A DNA stretch of 64,000 nt, from assembly GCF_041929205.1 (NCBI RefSeq), contig NZ_JBHFNT010000215.1. One strand, 5' to 3'. Below are positions 24,915 through 33,853 of the stretch, piece after piece. A program made the translations under genes and the position numbers. How positions within the stretch are numbered: the first letter of the stretch is position 1; every line of letters begins with the position of its first letter. The notes beneath the pieces were generated by a model. The model had not been told where the DNA came from, made no database searches, and worked only from the letters and a program-made list of their open reading frames with translations. Source of the DNA: Floridanema evergladense. GTDB lineage: Bacteria > Cyanobacteriota > Cyanobacteriia > Cyanobacteriales > Aerosakkonemataceae.

Positions 24915-26009
24915 TCAACGTTTTTGTAATTTGGTTTCCAATAATTTGGCGATCGAATCTTTTTCCAGCAATCCCACTAACACACCATCAGGTTGAACTA
25001 CAGGCAGTTCAGTAGCATTAGTCTGTTCGATCAATTTTGCCACATCAAGCAATGATTGATTAGGACTTACTACCTTAGTTTGATCTACAGGTTTTGTCAG
25101 TGTTCTTACTGGTGTGGAAGGCCAAAGATCGGTGGAAACAGTTCTCATGTCATCAATAGCCATTTCTCCTACTAACCGACCTTGTTCATCGATGACTAAA
25201 AACTTACGCCAAACCTCTTTACCAATCACATAATCATTAGCTAACTTTCGCAAAGAAATAGACTCTAAAACAATTGGACTGTTAGGATTTACTGCTTCCT
25301 CAGCTTTCAAATTAGTGAGTTGATTTTGCACTCTAGCATATTGAGTAGCACGCCCAGCATTTTGTAACAAGAACCAACCAATTAAAGCGTACCACCAACC
25401 ACCAGTAAAGCCTCTTCCCAATAATCCTAAAACAATTGCTAGTCCAAAACTAATTCCTAGAAAACCAAAAATTTGACCGACTCTACCAGCAAAAATCACA
25501 CCTTTAAAAGGATTGCCAGTGATTTTCCAAACCAGTGCTTTTAGAACATTTCCACCATCTAAAGGTAAGCCAGGAATTAAGTTAAATACACCCAATGCAA
25601 GGTTAGTATAAGCTAACAAGGGTAATATTACTGCTAAAGACCCAGAAATGCCAGCGTTCAAACTCAGAAAAGTGAACAATCCAAACAGCAGAAAACTAAC
25701 TAATGGGCCTGCGATCGCCACCCAAAAAGCACCTGCTGGAGTTTTAGATTCTTCTGCTAAATTAGCCAAACCACCAAACAAAAACAAAGTAATTGATTTG
25801 ACTTCTATTCCCTGACGAATAGCAGCGAAACTATGTCCTAGTTCATGCGCCAAGACAGAGGCAAATAGCAATAAAGCTACGATCGATCCCAGTACTATAC
25901 CCAGTTGGCTGCTATAGCTTAACGTCACCAATCCCAAAATGAAAAACCAAGTGGGATGGACGAAAAAGGGAATGCCAAATAAATTACCAATACGAATAGA
26001 ACCGTTCAT
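24915..26009 (-). CDS. Site-2 protease (M50) with C-terminal CBS domains
   Basis: A 364-residue membrane protease. Zn-binding HExxH is VLAHELGHSFAA (about residue 55) and the third ligand is in NLIPGLPLDGGNVLKALVW. Six or so TM segments occupy residues 10-215. The remainder is a CBS pair (ANDYVIGKEVWRKFLVIDEQ, GRLVGEMAIDDM; SLLDVAKLIEQTNATELPVV, DGVLVGLLEKDSI), which commonly senses adenine nucleotides. The family cleaves TM segments of anti-sigma factors or other membrane proteins. Architecture and length are those of the cyanobacterial rip1-like M50-CBS group. ATG 26009. Confidence 0.92.
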   Translation of the reverse strand: MNGSIRIGNLFGIPFFVHPTWFFILGLVTLSYSSQLGIVLGSIVALLLFASVLAHELGHSFAAIRQGIEVKSITLFLFGGLANLAEESKTPAGAFWVAIAGPLVSFLLFGLFTFLSLNAGISGSLAVILPLLAYTNLALGVFNLIPGLPLDGGNVLKALVWKITGNPFKGVIFAGRVGQIFGFLGISFGLAIVLGLLGRGFTGGWWYALIGWFLLQNAGRATQYARVQNQLTNLKAEEAVNPNSPIVLESISLRKLANDYVIGKEVWRKFLVIDEQGRLVGEMAIDDMRTVSTDLWPSTPVRTLTKPVDQTKVVSPNQSLLDVAKLIEQTNATELPVVQPDGVLVGLLEKDSIAKLLETKLQKR

Positions 26010-26304
26010 TTGGTTGCCTCTGATTTTAGCTTCTAGAAGATAATTTTACCTTCTGTTATCTTTAATTGTGACAAAATGTAACTATTGTTTTCATTTTTCT
26101 ATTATCGTATTTTCCGTCTTTTGCGGTTCGGTTTTGCCGATCGCAAACAGATCGCCCAACAATTTCGGCATAATATAAGAGTAACTTGTAAACTCCTGCC
26201 CTTTCTCTGCGTCCTCTGCGTCTGTGTGGTTTAAAAAAAGCATGATTCAGAGTCACGAAACCTAACCTAGAAAATAAACAAATTTAAGTTTAAATAAAAA
26301 ACCC

Positions 26305-26805
26305 ATGACACCCGCATCTCAAAACAACCAAGTCACTCGCTATTACAAACAAGAAGACATCCAGCAAATTCTCCAAATCGCTATTTCTCGACAAAGTAAC
26401 AATGAAGAATTTTCCCGCGAACAACTCAGAGAAATAGCTGAAGAATTAGATATAGATCCGCAAGCATTAGAATTAGCGGAAACAGAATGGTTATCTAAAC
26501 AAGGAGAAGAAAGAAAGCGCCAAGAGTTTAACTTATATCGTCGAAGTAAATTTAAAAGACACTTTGGTAGATATGCAATTACAAATTCATTTTTAATGTT
26601 GTTCAACTTTGTCGCAGTTGGACATTTAACTTGGTCGCTTTATCTTGTGTTACTCTGGGGTTTAGGTTTAGGACTGAATGCCTGGAATACCTTTCAATCC
26701 GATGGAGAAGAATACGAAAGGGCGTTTCAGCAGTGGTATCGTCGCTACCAATTTAAAGAAACAGTGAACGGCTTTTTCCAGAAGTTAATCAAAGCAGTTA
26801 ATTAG
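26305..26805 (+). CDS. 2TM-domain protein with N-terminal SHOCT/HTH-like region
   Basis: A 166-residue protein. The N-terminal YYKQEDIQQILQIAISRQ, FSREQLREIAEELDIDPQAL segment resembles a small helical regulatory domain. It is followed by a 2TM domain (RHFGRYAITNSFLMLFNFVA and LYLVLLWGLGLGLNAWNTF) and a basic aromatic tail. This combination is frequent in cyanobacteria and of unknown function, possibly a membrane-attached sensor. No operon partner is evident. Confidence 0.7.
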   Translation: MTPASQNNQVTRYYKQEDIQQILQIAISRQSNNEEFSREQLREIAEELDIDPQALELAETEWLSKQGEERKRQEFNLYRRSKFKRHFGRYAITNSFLMLFNFVAVGHLTWSLYLVLLWGLGLGLNAWNTFQSDGEEYERAFQQWYRRYQFKETVNGFFQKLIKAVN

Positions 26806-26830
26806 TCATTATTTATTAACAGATGACTAA

Positions 26831-27136
26831 TTAAACACAATAAATGGTGATATCTTCTCCACATCGATCGGCTAAGTAAGATAAAGCCCGAAAGCGTAAA
26901 CTCATCAATTGATCGTAGAGAGGATTAATTTTACAAAGTGGGGGAATATGTAATATTGTTTTCCCAAAAACTTTAATATCTCTAGCAAAGGGACATTGTG
27001 AGGGAATTAAACGGCAAATTAACTGGGCAAATTGACGATCGCGCACATCAACATCATCCAAACATTGGCGCACTGGATGTAAAATGTAATCTACAATACT
27101 GGGGGATTTGTGATAGTTGCTAGTAATAACAGTCAT
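26831..27136 (-). CDS. Mo-dependent nitrogenase C-terminus family protein
   Basis: A 101-residue protein of the family named Mo-dependent nitrogenase C-terminus: HPVRQCLDDVDVRDRQFAQL, RLIPSQCPFARDIKVFGK and IPPLCKINPLYDQLMSLRFR. Despite the name, members are widespread in cyanobacteria, including non-fixers, and their role is unclear. I start at ATG 27136, preceded by AGGCGAG, rather than ATG 27157. No nif genes are in the window. Confidence 0.8.
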   Translation of the reverse strand: MTVITSNYHKSPSIVDYILHPVRQCLDDVDVRDRQFAQLICRLIPSQCPFARDIKVFGKTILHIPPLCKINPLYDQLMSLRFRALSYLADRCGEDITIYCV

Positions 27137-27454
27137 AATCTCGCCTACATAATTCATATTTCTATCTTCATCCTTACAACCAGTTTTTCCGGTGACTTAA
27201 CAAAGTAATTGCTGGTGATATATCAGGAGAAAATTTGCGATCGTACTTCTACCTCTAGAGTGACTTGCGACAGCTTCACCAGTGATTTACCTCACATTAG
27301 TTAAAATTAATTACAGATTGTAATTACTAATAACAATTAAATTAACTAGAATTACATATTGTTATTACAGATACACTTTATTTGGTGATTTGATTACAAT
27401 AGAAAACTAAACAGTGTTCATCGCAGCCTCATCACTACCAACGGAGGTGGAATT

Positions 27455-27649
27455 ATGTCAGAAGTTACGTATGAAGTTCCAGTTCTTCACAATATTCAAG
27501 AACTCGAAGAAGCGATCGAGCAATACAAATCCAAAGACTTAAACGTTAACGAACTCCTTTGCCAGTGGCAAGCGATCCGTGACGCAGCTTTGAATTTAGC
27601 TTCATCCAACAAAGACACGGAGAAAGTTCCAGGTCAAGATAGTTACTAA
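27455..27649 (+). CDS. Small helical hypothetical protein
   Basis: A 64-residue acidic protein with a very strong ribosome site (ACGGAGGTGG before ATG) and a terminator hairpin directly downstream, so it is almost certainly expressed. The core is one or two helices (NIQELEEAIEQYKSKDLN, VNELLCQWQAIRDAALNLA) and a polar tail. I recognise no family. Confidence 0.65.
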   Translation: MSEVTYEVPVLHNIQELEEAIEQYKSKDLNVNELLCQWQAIRDAALNLASSNKDTEKVPGQDSY

Positions 27650-27684
27650 TTCTAGTAAAGTTAATACAGGTATTGCAAAATTAT

Positions 27685-27723
27685 AAATCTGGTATAATCA
27701 AATTCGGTTTTACCAGATTTTTT
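27685..27723 (+). terminator. Rho-independent-type terminator
   Basis: AAATCTGGTA (27685-27694) pairs with TACCAGATTT (27711-27720), and the right arm runs into further T residues. It lies 36 bp after the small gene's stop. Confidence 0.7.
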
Positions 27724-27838
27724 AGCCAGAAAAAAACACTAACAGAAATCCGCCCAGATACAACAGTAATAACAGAAAACTCTCAAAGCCAATGTTGCCA
27801 ATGCCATATTTTTTACGCCGCAACAAGCCCAAGAGTAG
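27722..27838 (-). pseudogene. Orphan 3' end of a Na/Ca antiporter gene
   Basis: 27729-27838 aligns base for base with 31633-31742, the 3' end of the antiporter gene, with 6 mismatches in 110 bp. The fragment keeps the reading frame through its own stop (TAA at 27724-27722; the intact gene uses TGA) and encodes LLLGLLRRKKYGIGNIG then FESFLLLLLYLGGFLLVFFSG-like sequence. Most differences are synonymous, two change residues (E to K, H to Y). It is therefore a diverged allele fragment, not a recent copy error. Confidence 0.85.
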
Positions 27839-27896
27839 TGATTTATTTCTAAAGATAAAAAGATTAAGCTAAGGAATTTAAAATAATACGGTAAAA

Positions 27897-27926
27897 TTGA
27901 CGTATGATGTTTTCATCGTACATGAA
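27897..27926 (+). promoter_or_regulatory. Possible promoter/operator of the twin NTPase genes
   Basis: A TTGACG (27897-27902) is followed by an imperfect inverted repeat GTATGATG / CATCGTAC (27902-27909 and 27914-27921). It lies 16-40 bp before the first NTPase start codon. The position suits an operator, but no clear -10 box is evident. Confidence 0.35.
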
Positions 27927-27941
27927 ATAGGTTAAGTTACA

Positions 27942-29105
27942 ATGAGAGCCAATCCAGGGGGAGAAATCGCTCCATCAGAGGTTTTTGGGCGGGATAAGCT
28001 GATTCAACGTTTATGGCGAATTTTGGAGCGACAAAGCTTAGTGCTCAGTGCAGAGCGGCGGATGGGCAAAACTAGCATTCTTAAGAAGATGAGAGCGGAG
28101 GCTCCAGCGGACAAGCTACCTGTGTACCGTGACCTGGAAAAAGTTCGATCGCCCTTAGAATTTGCTCAGACTATTTTTGATGATGTAGAAAACTATTTAA
28201 GCGGTTCGCAACGAACAGCCCAAAAAGCAAGGCAATGGCTGAAAAATTTAACGGGTTTTGAGATAGGTGGTCTGGTAAAATTCCCCGATAATGTTGCCGA
28301 TCAGTGGAAAGCCCTGCTAACAAAAACTATAGAAGATCTTGTAGAGAATCAACAAGATCGCAAGGTAATTTTCCTTTGGGATGAAATGCCCTTGATGCTT
28401 GACAATATCAAAAAGAAAGAGGGCGAAAATGCAGCAATGGAAGTGTTAGATACATTGCGATCGTTGCGTCAAACTCACTCAGAATTGCGAATGGTGTACA
28501 CTGGCTCAATAGGTTTGCACAATGTCCTCACAGCACTTAAACGAGCGGGATATATTAACCGCCCAACAAATGATATGAAAACTGTAGATGTGCCACCTTT
28601 ATCAGCTGATGACGCTGATGAATTAGCGAGGCGGTTGCTGGAGGGAGAAGGAATTCAGACAGAAGAACCACAATTAACATCCCAGGCGATCGCCAATTCT
28701 GTAGATGGTATTCCCTACTTTATTCATCATATTGTTGACCATTTGGTAGCGGAAGATCTGGAAGCAAATCCCGCCATTGTCGATGAAATTGTTAACAGTT
28801 ACCTGATCGATCCGCAAGATCCTTGGGATTTGCGTTACTACCGTGAACGAATTAATAATTACTACACCGATGAAGAAAAACAGCTAGTACTAACTTTGTT
28901 GGATATTCTGGCGGTTACTGATCAACCTTTACCATTTGACGAACTATTTAATCGACTTGAGTCTCAGTTAGTTAATGCAGACCGTGAAAAGACAAGAGAT
29001 GTATTAACTTTAATTCAGCAAGACCACTATATTTATTTGCAACCTAATGGCTATTACTTTCGTTTTTCAGTAATTCAACGCTGGTGGAAAAAACAAAGGT
29101 GCTAA
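27942..29105 (+). CDS. ORC/STAND-like AAA ATPase (first of a tandem pair)
   Basis: A 387-residue P-loop NTPase. Walker A about residues 34-46 (SLVLSAERRMGKTSILKK), Walker B VIFLWDEMPLMLD (about 140-152), sensor region LRMVYTGSIGLHN, an arginine-rich helix (ALKRAGYINRP), then a C-terminal winged-helix (LVLTLLDILAVTDQPLPFDE, LIQQDHYIYLQPNGYYFRFS). The architecture resembles ORC/Cdc6-like or MNS-type NTPases seen in bacterial conflict systems. No catalytic effector domain is fused. The next ATPase gene follows after 5 bp, so they are probably one operon. Specific function unknown. Confidence 0.7.
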   Translation: MRANPGGEIAPSEVFGRDKLIQRLWRILERQSLVLSAERRMGKTSILKKMRAEAPADKLPVYRDLEKVRSPLEFAQTIFDDVENYLSGSQRTAQKARQWLKNLTGFEIGGLVKFPDNVADQWKALLTKTIEDLVENQQDRKVIFLWDEMPLMLDNIKKKEGENAAMEVLDTLRSLRQTHSELRMVYTGSIGLHNVLTALKRAGYINRPTNDMKTVDVPPLSADDADELARRLLEGEGIQTEEPQLTSQAIANSVDGIPYFIHHIVDHLVAEDLEANPAIVDEIVNSYLIDPQDPWDLRYYRERINNYYTDEEKQLVLTLLDILAVTDQPLPFDELFNRLESQLVNADREKTRDVLTLIQQDHYIYLQPNGYYFRFSVIQRWWKKQRC

Positions 29106-29110
29106 GAAGT

Positions 29111-31483
29111 ATGAAAACCCCATACCTTTCCCGCTTTACTCCTAGTTTGATGATGCCGGAAACATTAGAAGAAATATTTGTTCAACGGCAAAATTTAGCA
29201 CAGCAAATTATTGAATTAATCCGAGAAAGTGCTACGACATCATCAAAACATTACACGCTACTGATCGGACCAAGAGGAATTGGTAAAACACATCTAATTT
29301 CATTAATTTATCACCGCATCTGCCAGAAAGAAGATTTACGAGAGCGCTTGCTGATTGCTTGGGTGAACGAAGAGGAATGGGGTATATCATCATTTCTGGA
29401 TTTGGTGGTGCGGATTTTAAAGGCGATCGAAAAAGAGTATCACGATAGCGAACTTACTAAACGAATAGAATCACTTTACCAACTAACAGTTGATAATGCC
29501 GAACGTGCAGCAGGTGAATTGCTAAAAGAAACTATTGGAAATCGCACACTACTGTTATTAATTGAGAATCTAGACGAGGTATTTGCTGGTTTAGATGATC
29601 AGGGACAAAAACAACTACGAGCATATTTACAAGAAAACTCTTTCTGCACAATTGTAGCTACGGCTCAAAGTTTATTTAATGGAGTAAAACTTCAAAGTTC
29701 TCCCTTTTATGGTTTCTTCCGCATCCGTCATTTGAAGGATTTGACGCTTGATGAAGCGGTGGAGTTGTTGGCAAAGGTAGCGAAAGTACAAGGCGATCGG
29801 GAATTAGAATCTTTCATCCGAACGCCAACGGGACGCGATCGCATTCAAGCTGTACATTACCTAGCTGGTGGAAATCCTCGAATCTACATTATTTTCTCTG
29901 CATTTCTCAACCGCAAATCTCTTGATGAACTGGTGGAAGCGTTCATGGCAATGCTGGATGATTTAACGCCTTATTATCAGGATCGAATGAAGTGTCTCTC
30001 ACCTCAGCAGCGAAAAATTGTGGATTTATTGTGCGATCGTCGCCAAGCTGTTACCGTTAAAGAAATTGCTCAACGTTGTTTTATTACTCATCAAACAGCA
30101 TCAAGTCAACTCAAAAAGCTGTTAGAAATGGGTTATGTTCGTTCAGAATCAATTGGACGAGAATCTTATTATGAACTTCGAGAAGTACTGATGCGATTTT
30201 GTCTTGAAGTAAAGAAACAGCGTGGTGAACCAATAAGTTTGATTGTGGACTTATTACGGAGTTGGTATACAAGGACAGAATTGCAAGAGCGATTAGAATT
30301 ACTCCCACCAGATGCTACTCTAGAGCGAAAATATGTGCTTCATGTCCTAAATAGTATTGAAAAAGAAAGTGAAGATCCTCGTGTGGTAGCATACTTAGAA
30401 GAATATAATATTTACATTAACGAAAAAAATTATGCTTTTGCTTTACAAGTAACAGAGAAACTGTTAAAGATTTGTAACCATCCAAAAATTTGGTATTTAC
30501 AAGCATTATGCTTATTTACTACTACACACCATGAAGAAGCATTAGCGTCTTTTGATAAATACATTAAGTTTGATTCTGATGATGCCTTAGCTTGGTACTT
30601 CCGAAGTGCAACACTATTTATGCTTGACCGTTTTGACGAAGCTTTAACATCAAGTGAAATAGCAATTAAGTTAAACCCAAATGATGATACATTTTGGTTG
30701 ATTCAAGGGATAATAAATTTGAAACTTCAATATTTTGAGCAAGCATTGTCTTCATTAGAGAAGGCGATAAAATTAAACCCAAATCGAGCAGAAAATTGGT
30801 GGGCTATAGGTGTCTTATTATCTTACATGAAGGGCTATAAAGAGGCGGTATCGCTCTTTGAAAAATCTATTGAATTTAACCCAGATTATGGGCCTGCTTG
30901 GACAACGCGAGGGTTCATTTTAGGTTATCTTCGCTTTTATCAAGAAGCATTAGTATCCTTTGACAAAGCGATCGAACTCGGTGAGCAATCTTCAACTGTT
31001 TTCTTCAATCGGGCTGAATATTTGCTAGCACTAAACAGATGGGATGAAGGGATCGCAGCTTTAGACGATGCACTAAATCGTTTCGTCGATGCAGAGGAGC
31101 CAGATACAGGAGACGAAAAGGCTATTATCCGAAATTTGTTTAACAGCACCAACGATGCAACTATATGGCGATCGCGCATCAAAACCCTAATTGAACTTTA
31201 CAACAAACACCAAGTTCTCTCAGCATTAGGTAAAGGACTTGTTGAAAGCATCCCCGCAATAATGTCAGAAATGGTAAGCGACAAAGCAGCACAAACATGG
31301 CTGGAAGTTTGGCAGGAAATTGTGGGTGATGCCAAAGAATTTGAAATTCCCTTGCGGTTGCTCAAAACTGCTGTTGAATATAAGGTAAAAAAAGGCGATC
31401 GCCGTGTTTTACTAGAACTTCCCATTGAAGAACGTAAGTTGTTGACAGAAGAGCTAAAAATAGAGGAAGCATACAAAAAGTAA
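29111..31483 (+). CDS. ATPase-HTH-TPR protein (second of the tandem pair)
   Basis: A 790-residue protein. P-loop LLIGPRGIGKTHLISL (about 49-62), Walker B TLLLLIENLDEVFAG (about 146-159), ORC-like lid, a winged HTH (CLSPQQRKIVDLLCDRRQAV, VKEIAQRCFITHQTASSQL, about 295-345), a helical linker, then about six TPRs (455-650) such as EALASFDKYIKFDSDDALAW and FEQALSSLEKAIKLNPN. The last 130 residues form a helical tail. The ATG at 29111, with AAGAAG upstream, is preferred over an upstream frame start overlapping the first gene. A sensor NTPase whose TPRs bind a trigger is the natural reading; target unknown. Confidence 0.75.
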   Translation: MKTPYLSRFTPSLMMPETLEEIFVQRQNLAQQIIELIRESATTSSKHYTLLIGPRGIGKTHLISLIYHRICQKEDLRERLLIAWVNEEEWGISSFLDLVVRILKAIEKEYHDSELTKRIESLYQLTVDNAERAAGELLKETIGNRTLLLLIENLDEVFAGLDDQGQKQLRAYLQENSFCTIVATAQSLFNGVKLQSSPFYGFFRIRHLKDLTLDEAVELLAKVAKVQGDRELESFIRTPTGRDRIQAVHYLAGGNPRIYIIFSAFLNRKSLDELVEAFMAMLDDLTPYYQDRMKCLSPQQRKIVDLLCDRRQAVTVKEIAQRCFITHQTASSQLKKLLEMGYVRSESIGRESYYELREVLMRFCLEVKKQRGEPISLIVDLLRSWYTRTELQERLELLPPDATLERKYVLHVLNSIEKESEDPRVVAYLEEYNIYINEKNYAFALQVTEKLLKICNHPKIWYLQALCLFTTTHHEEALASFDKYIKFDSDDALAWYFRSATLFMLDRFDEALTSSEIAIKLNPNDDTFWLIQGIINLKLQYFEQALSSLEKAIKLNPNRAENWWAIGVLLSYMKGYKEAVSLFEKSIEFNPDYGPAWTTRGFILGYLRFYQEALVSFDKAIELGEQSSTVFFNRAEYLLALNRWDEGIAALDDALNRFVDAEEPDTGDEKAIIRNLFNSTNDATIWRSRIKTLIELYNKHQVLSALGKGLVESIPAIMSEMVSDKAAQTWLEVWQEIVGDAKEFEIPLRLLKTAVEYKVKKGDRRVLLELPIEERKLLTEELKIEEAYKK

Positions 31484-31625
31484 ATCGGTTTTATTTCAAG
31501 ATTTCCCCCTTTTGTAGCTAATCTAAATGAATTGTGAAAACTGCTTCTTCTTCTCTTCTTCCTTCGTGTCCTTCGTGTCTTCGTGGTAAAAAAATATTTT
31601 TCACGGATCATTTAGAATAGCTATA

Positions 31626-32645
31626 TCAACCCGAAAAAAACACTAGTAAAAATCCGCCCAGATACAACAGTAATAACAGAAAACTCTCAAAGCCAATGTT
31701 GCCAATGCCATGTTTTTCGCGCCGCAACAAGCCCAAGAGTAGAATCGCAGTCATTAAAATAGTTAAAGCTAAAAGAAATACTTGGTGTTCTGTTAAAGCT
31801 TGGTAAATGGAACCTTTGCGATAAACGAGATCGCACAAAGCTAAAACTAATACATCAAAGCTATTACCGCCGAGAACGCCGCTTACTGCTAAAGTAAATG
31901 CCCTGCGTTGTACAGCTGCGATCGTAGTTACTAATTCTGGCAATGATGTACAAATTGCAGTGAACAAACTACCCACAGCATTTTCGGAAAGATTTGTGGA
32001 ATCAGCAATAGTAACACCAGCTTGTTCGACAACATACCCAGCAACAGCTAAAACGGCAGCAAGTAATATGAAATACATCCATAATTTAATTATTGATGAA
32101 CTATCTTTCTCTTCGATCGATATTTCATTATTTTCTGTATCGTGTGTTTTCCACATCGGAGAACTGTAGGCAACTGATACTAAACGCAAGCCAAAAATAT
32201 AAGTAATAACTAATCCAAAAGATGCTGGATGAATGCCCCAAAAATTAATCAGCGGATAAGCAGTTGCTAGTAAAGGAATGCTGAGTAAAACTATTAGCAA
32301 AGTTCCTTGAGTTAAAGTGGCAGCAGAAGCCGCAGCGTATTCTAAATTTGCTTCTAAATAAGTGAGATCGGCTATTCCTAAAAAGGCTGTTTGTACCGCA
32401 ATATCACCAAGGGCGTTACTCAAAGCTAATACCGGGTAGTTGCCTAAAGCGGCGGTGATTGAAGTAACAATTCCCGGCAAAGAGGTACTAAATCCTAAGA
32501 ATAAAGCACCCATTAATGCTTGTCCAAGTTTGGTTTTTTGGGCTAGGCGATCGGCAATTCCAGCTATGAGAGTACCACTGACGACAATTACCGCAGCTGA
32601 GACAATAAATAAAACGATACTAATTTCTAGTGATAAGTTAGTCAA
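31626..32645 (-). CDS. Sodium:calcium antiporter (CaCA family)
   Basis: A 339-residue membrane protein of the CaCA family with two inverted alpha repeats: GALFLGFSTSLPGIVTSITA with ALSNALGDIAVQTAFLG in the first half and VGSLFTAICTSLPELVTTIA with VSGVLGGNSFDVLVLA in the second. Ten TM segments fit. The first repeat has STSLPG where many exchangers have TSLPE, so ion preference may differ. Its last 110 coding bases also occur as an orphan fragment at 27722-27838, on the other side of the twin NTPases. Confidence 0.85.
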   Translation of the reverse strand: MTNLSLEISIVLFIVSAAVIVVSGTLIAGIADRLAQKTKLGQALMGALFLGFSTSLPGIVTSITAALGNYPVLALSNALGDIAVQTAFLGIADLTYLEANLEYAAASAATLTQGTLLIVLLSIPLLATAYPLINFWGIHPASFGLVITYIFGLRLVSVAYSSPMWKTHDTENNEISIEEKDSSSIIKLWMYFILLAAVLAVAGYVVEQAGVTIADSTNLSENAVGSLFTAICTSLPELVTTIAAVQRRAFTLAVSGVLGGNSFDVLVLALCDLVYRKGSIYQALTEHQVFLLALTILMTAILLLGLLRREKHGIGNIGFESFLLLLLYLGGFLLVFFSG

Positions 32646-32708
32646 TTTTAATACTGGTTTTTAGCAGGTTTCTTTTCTATTTTAGAGAACATTTATCTGT
32701 TTTGGTGT

Positions 32709-33683
32709 TTAAGAACTATTTCTAATCCGTTTCCTTCGCTTCCACATAATTAAACTGACAGCTAAAACGGTAAATATGAGAATACTTAAAGGTAGCGCTA
32801 ATTTAGTTGATGAATTAGTTGCTGATTTGGGAGTTGATTTTAGTTGAGAAGAGGCTAGTTGTACTAGTAATTTATGGGCAGCGGTTGAAGGATGAATACC
32901 ATCCCAAAATAAGTATTCATTGGGGCGATCGCACACAACTCCCTCCCGTAAGCAAGGTTGAGTTACGTTATTAAATCCGTATTTTCCAGGGGCAGTATAA
33001 ACTTGATTAAATAAAGCATTGACATCAATATAGCGAATATTAATATTTGCAAATTTCTGACGTAAACTTTCCAGAGATGCAGTTAATCTTGAGTTATGAC
33101 TCTGAGTTAAACTCTTGAGAGACTTAGCGCGTTCAGTTGTGTGTGTAGCTGGAAGTTTACCTAAATCTGGCAGATTAACAACAATAATGTTTTTCGCCCC
33201 CATTTCTAGCAAACGCTTAACTGCTGTAGCTAAATTATTAATAGGTACAGTAGTATCAGTTGCGCCGCCAAGGTAATCATTAGCACCAGCCCAAATAACA
33301 TAAAGTGCTTTAGGATTAGCAGCAGAATTTTTAGTTTTAAATCTTTGAATTTGGGCTAAAACTCCGGGAGGCAACTGTTGCGAATCACCTGTTTTAGCAC
33401 CTCCATAAGCAAAATTATTATCTAAATTTGATGTTAATTTTAACTTAGATGCGAGATATTCTACCCAAACAGGGCCATTAGAATAACGTCCTTTAAAATA
33501 AGGCGGACTTGGGGGACTATTACCGTTAGTAGCTTTGTAAACATTACCTATATCGGAAAGACTATCACCAAAGACATAAATTTGGGGAGAATTTTGTGCT
33601 GAAAGTGGGTTGAAAGATCCCAAAATTATTACTACGCCGATCGTAAATCCAGCAATTGCCAGCCACCATTTTTTGATTGACAT
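32709..33683 (-). CDS. Secreted SGNH/GDSL hydrolase with C-terminal TM anchor
   Basis: A 324-residue protein. N-terminal signal (WWLAIAGFTIGVVIILGSF, LSAQ cleavage-like), then block I QIYVFGDSLSDIGNVY with the Ser nucleophile, the PPYFKGRYSNGPVWVEYLA motif, WAGANDYLGG and catalytic Asp/His in YLFWDGIHPSTAAH. A Ser/Thr linker and a final TM helix (LALPLSILIFTVLAVSLIMW) with KRRKR suggest anchoring in the outer face of the membrane. The family cleaves esters of lipids or sugars; substrate unknown. Not the same type as the SASA esterase at 7159. Confidence 0.9.
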   Translation of the reverse strand: MSIKKWWLAIAGFTIGVVIILGSFNPLSAQNSPQIYVFGDSLSDIGNVYKATNGNSPPSPPYFKGRYSNGPVWVEYLASKLKLTSNLDNNFAYGGAKTGDSQQLPPGVLAQIQRFKTKNSAANPKALYVIWAGANDYLGGATDTTVPINNLATAVKRLLEMGAKNIIVVNLPDLGKLPATHTTERAKSLKSLTQSHNSRLTASLESLRQKFANINIRYIDVNALFNQVYTAPGKYGFNNVTQPCLREGVVCDRPNEYLFWDGIHPSTAAHKLLVQLASSQLKSTPKSATNSSTKLALPLSILIFTVLAVSLIMWKRRKRIRNSS

Positions 33684-33853
33684 TTCTTAGTATTGCTATC
33701 CTCAGAATTTTTTTGTTGCTTTGCTCTTCTATTTTAGTGAAAATTAGAGTTACATCATATCCGGTAAATTTCTCCTACTAAAGAACTCCTACGCGTCAAC
33801 GAGGAGGTATGCTATGGGATTATGGGTACTTGATCTCAGTCATTTTCTCAGGT

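Noticed and set aside
26831..27136. Nitrogen fixation locus
   Set aside because: The Mo-dependent nitrogenase C-terminus family is widespread in non-fixing cyanobacteria and no nif gene is present.
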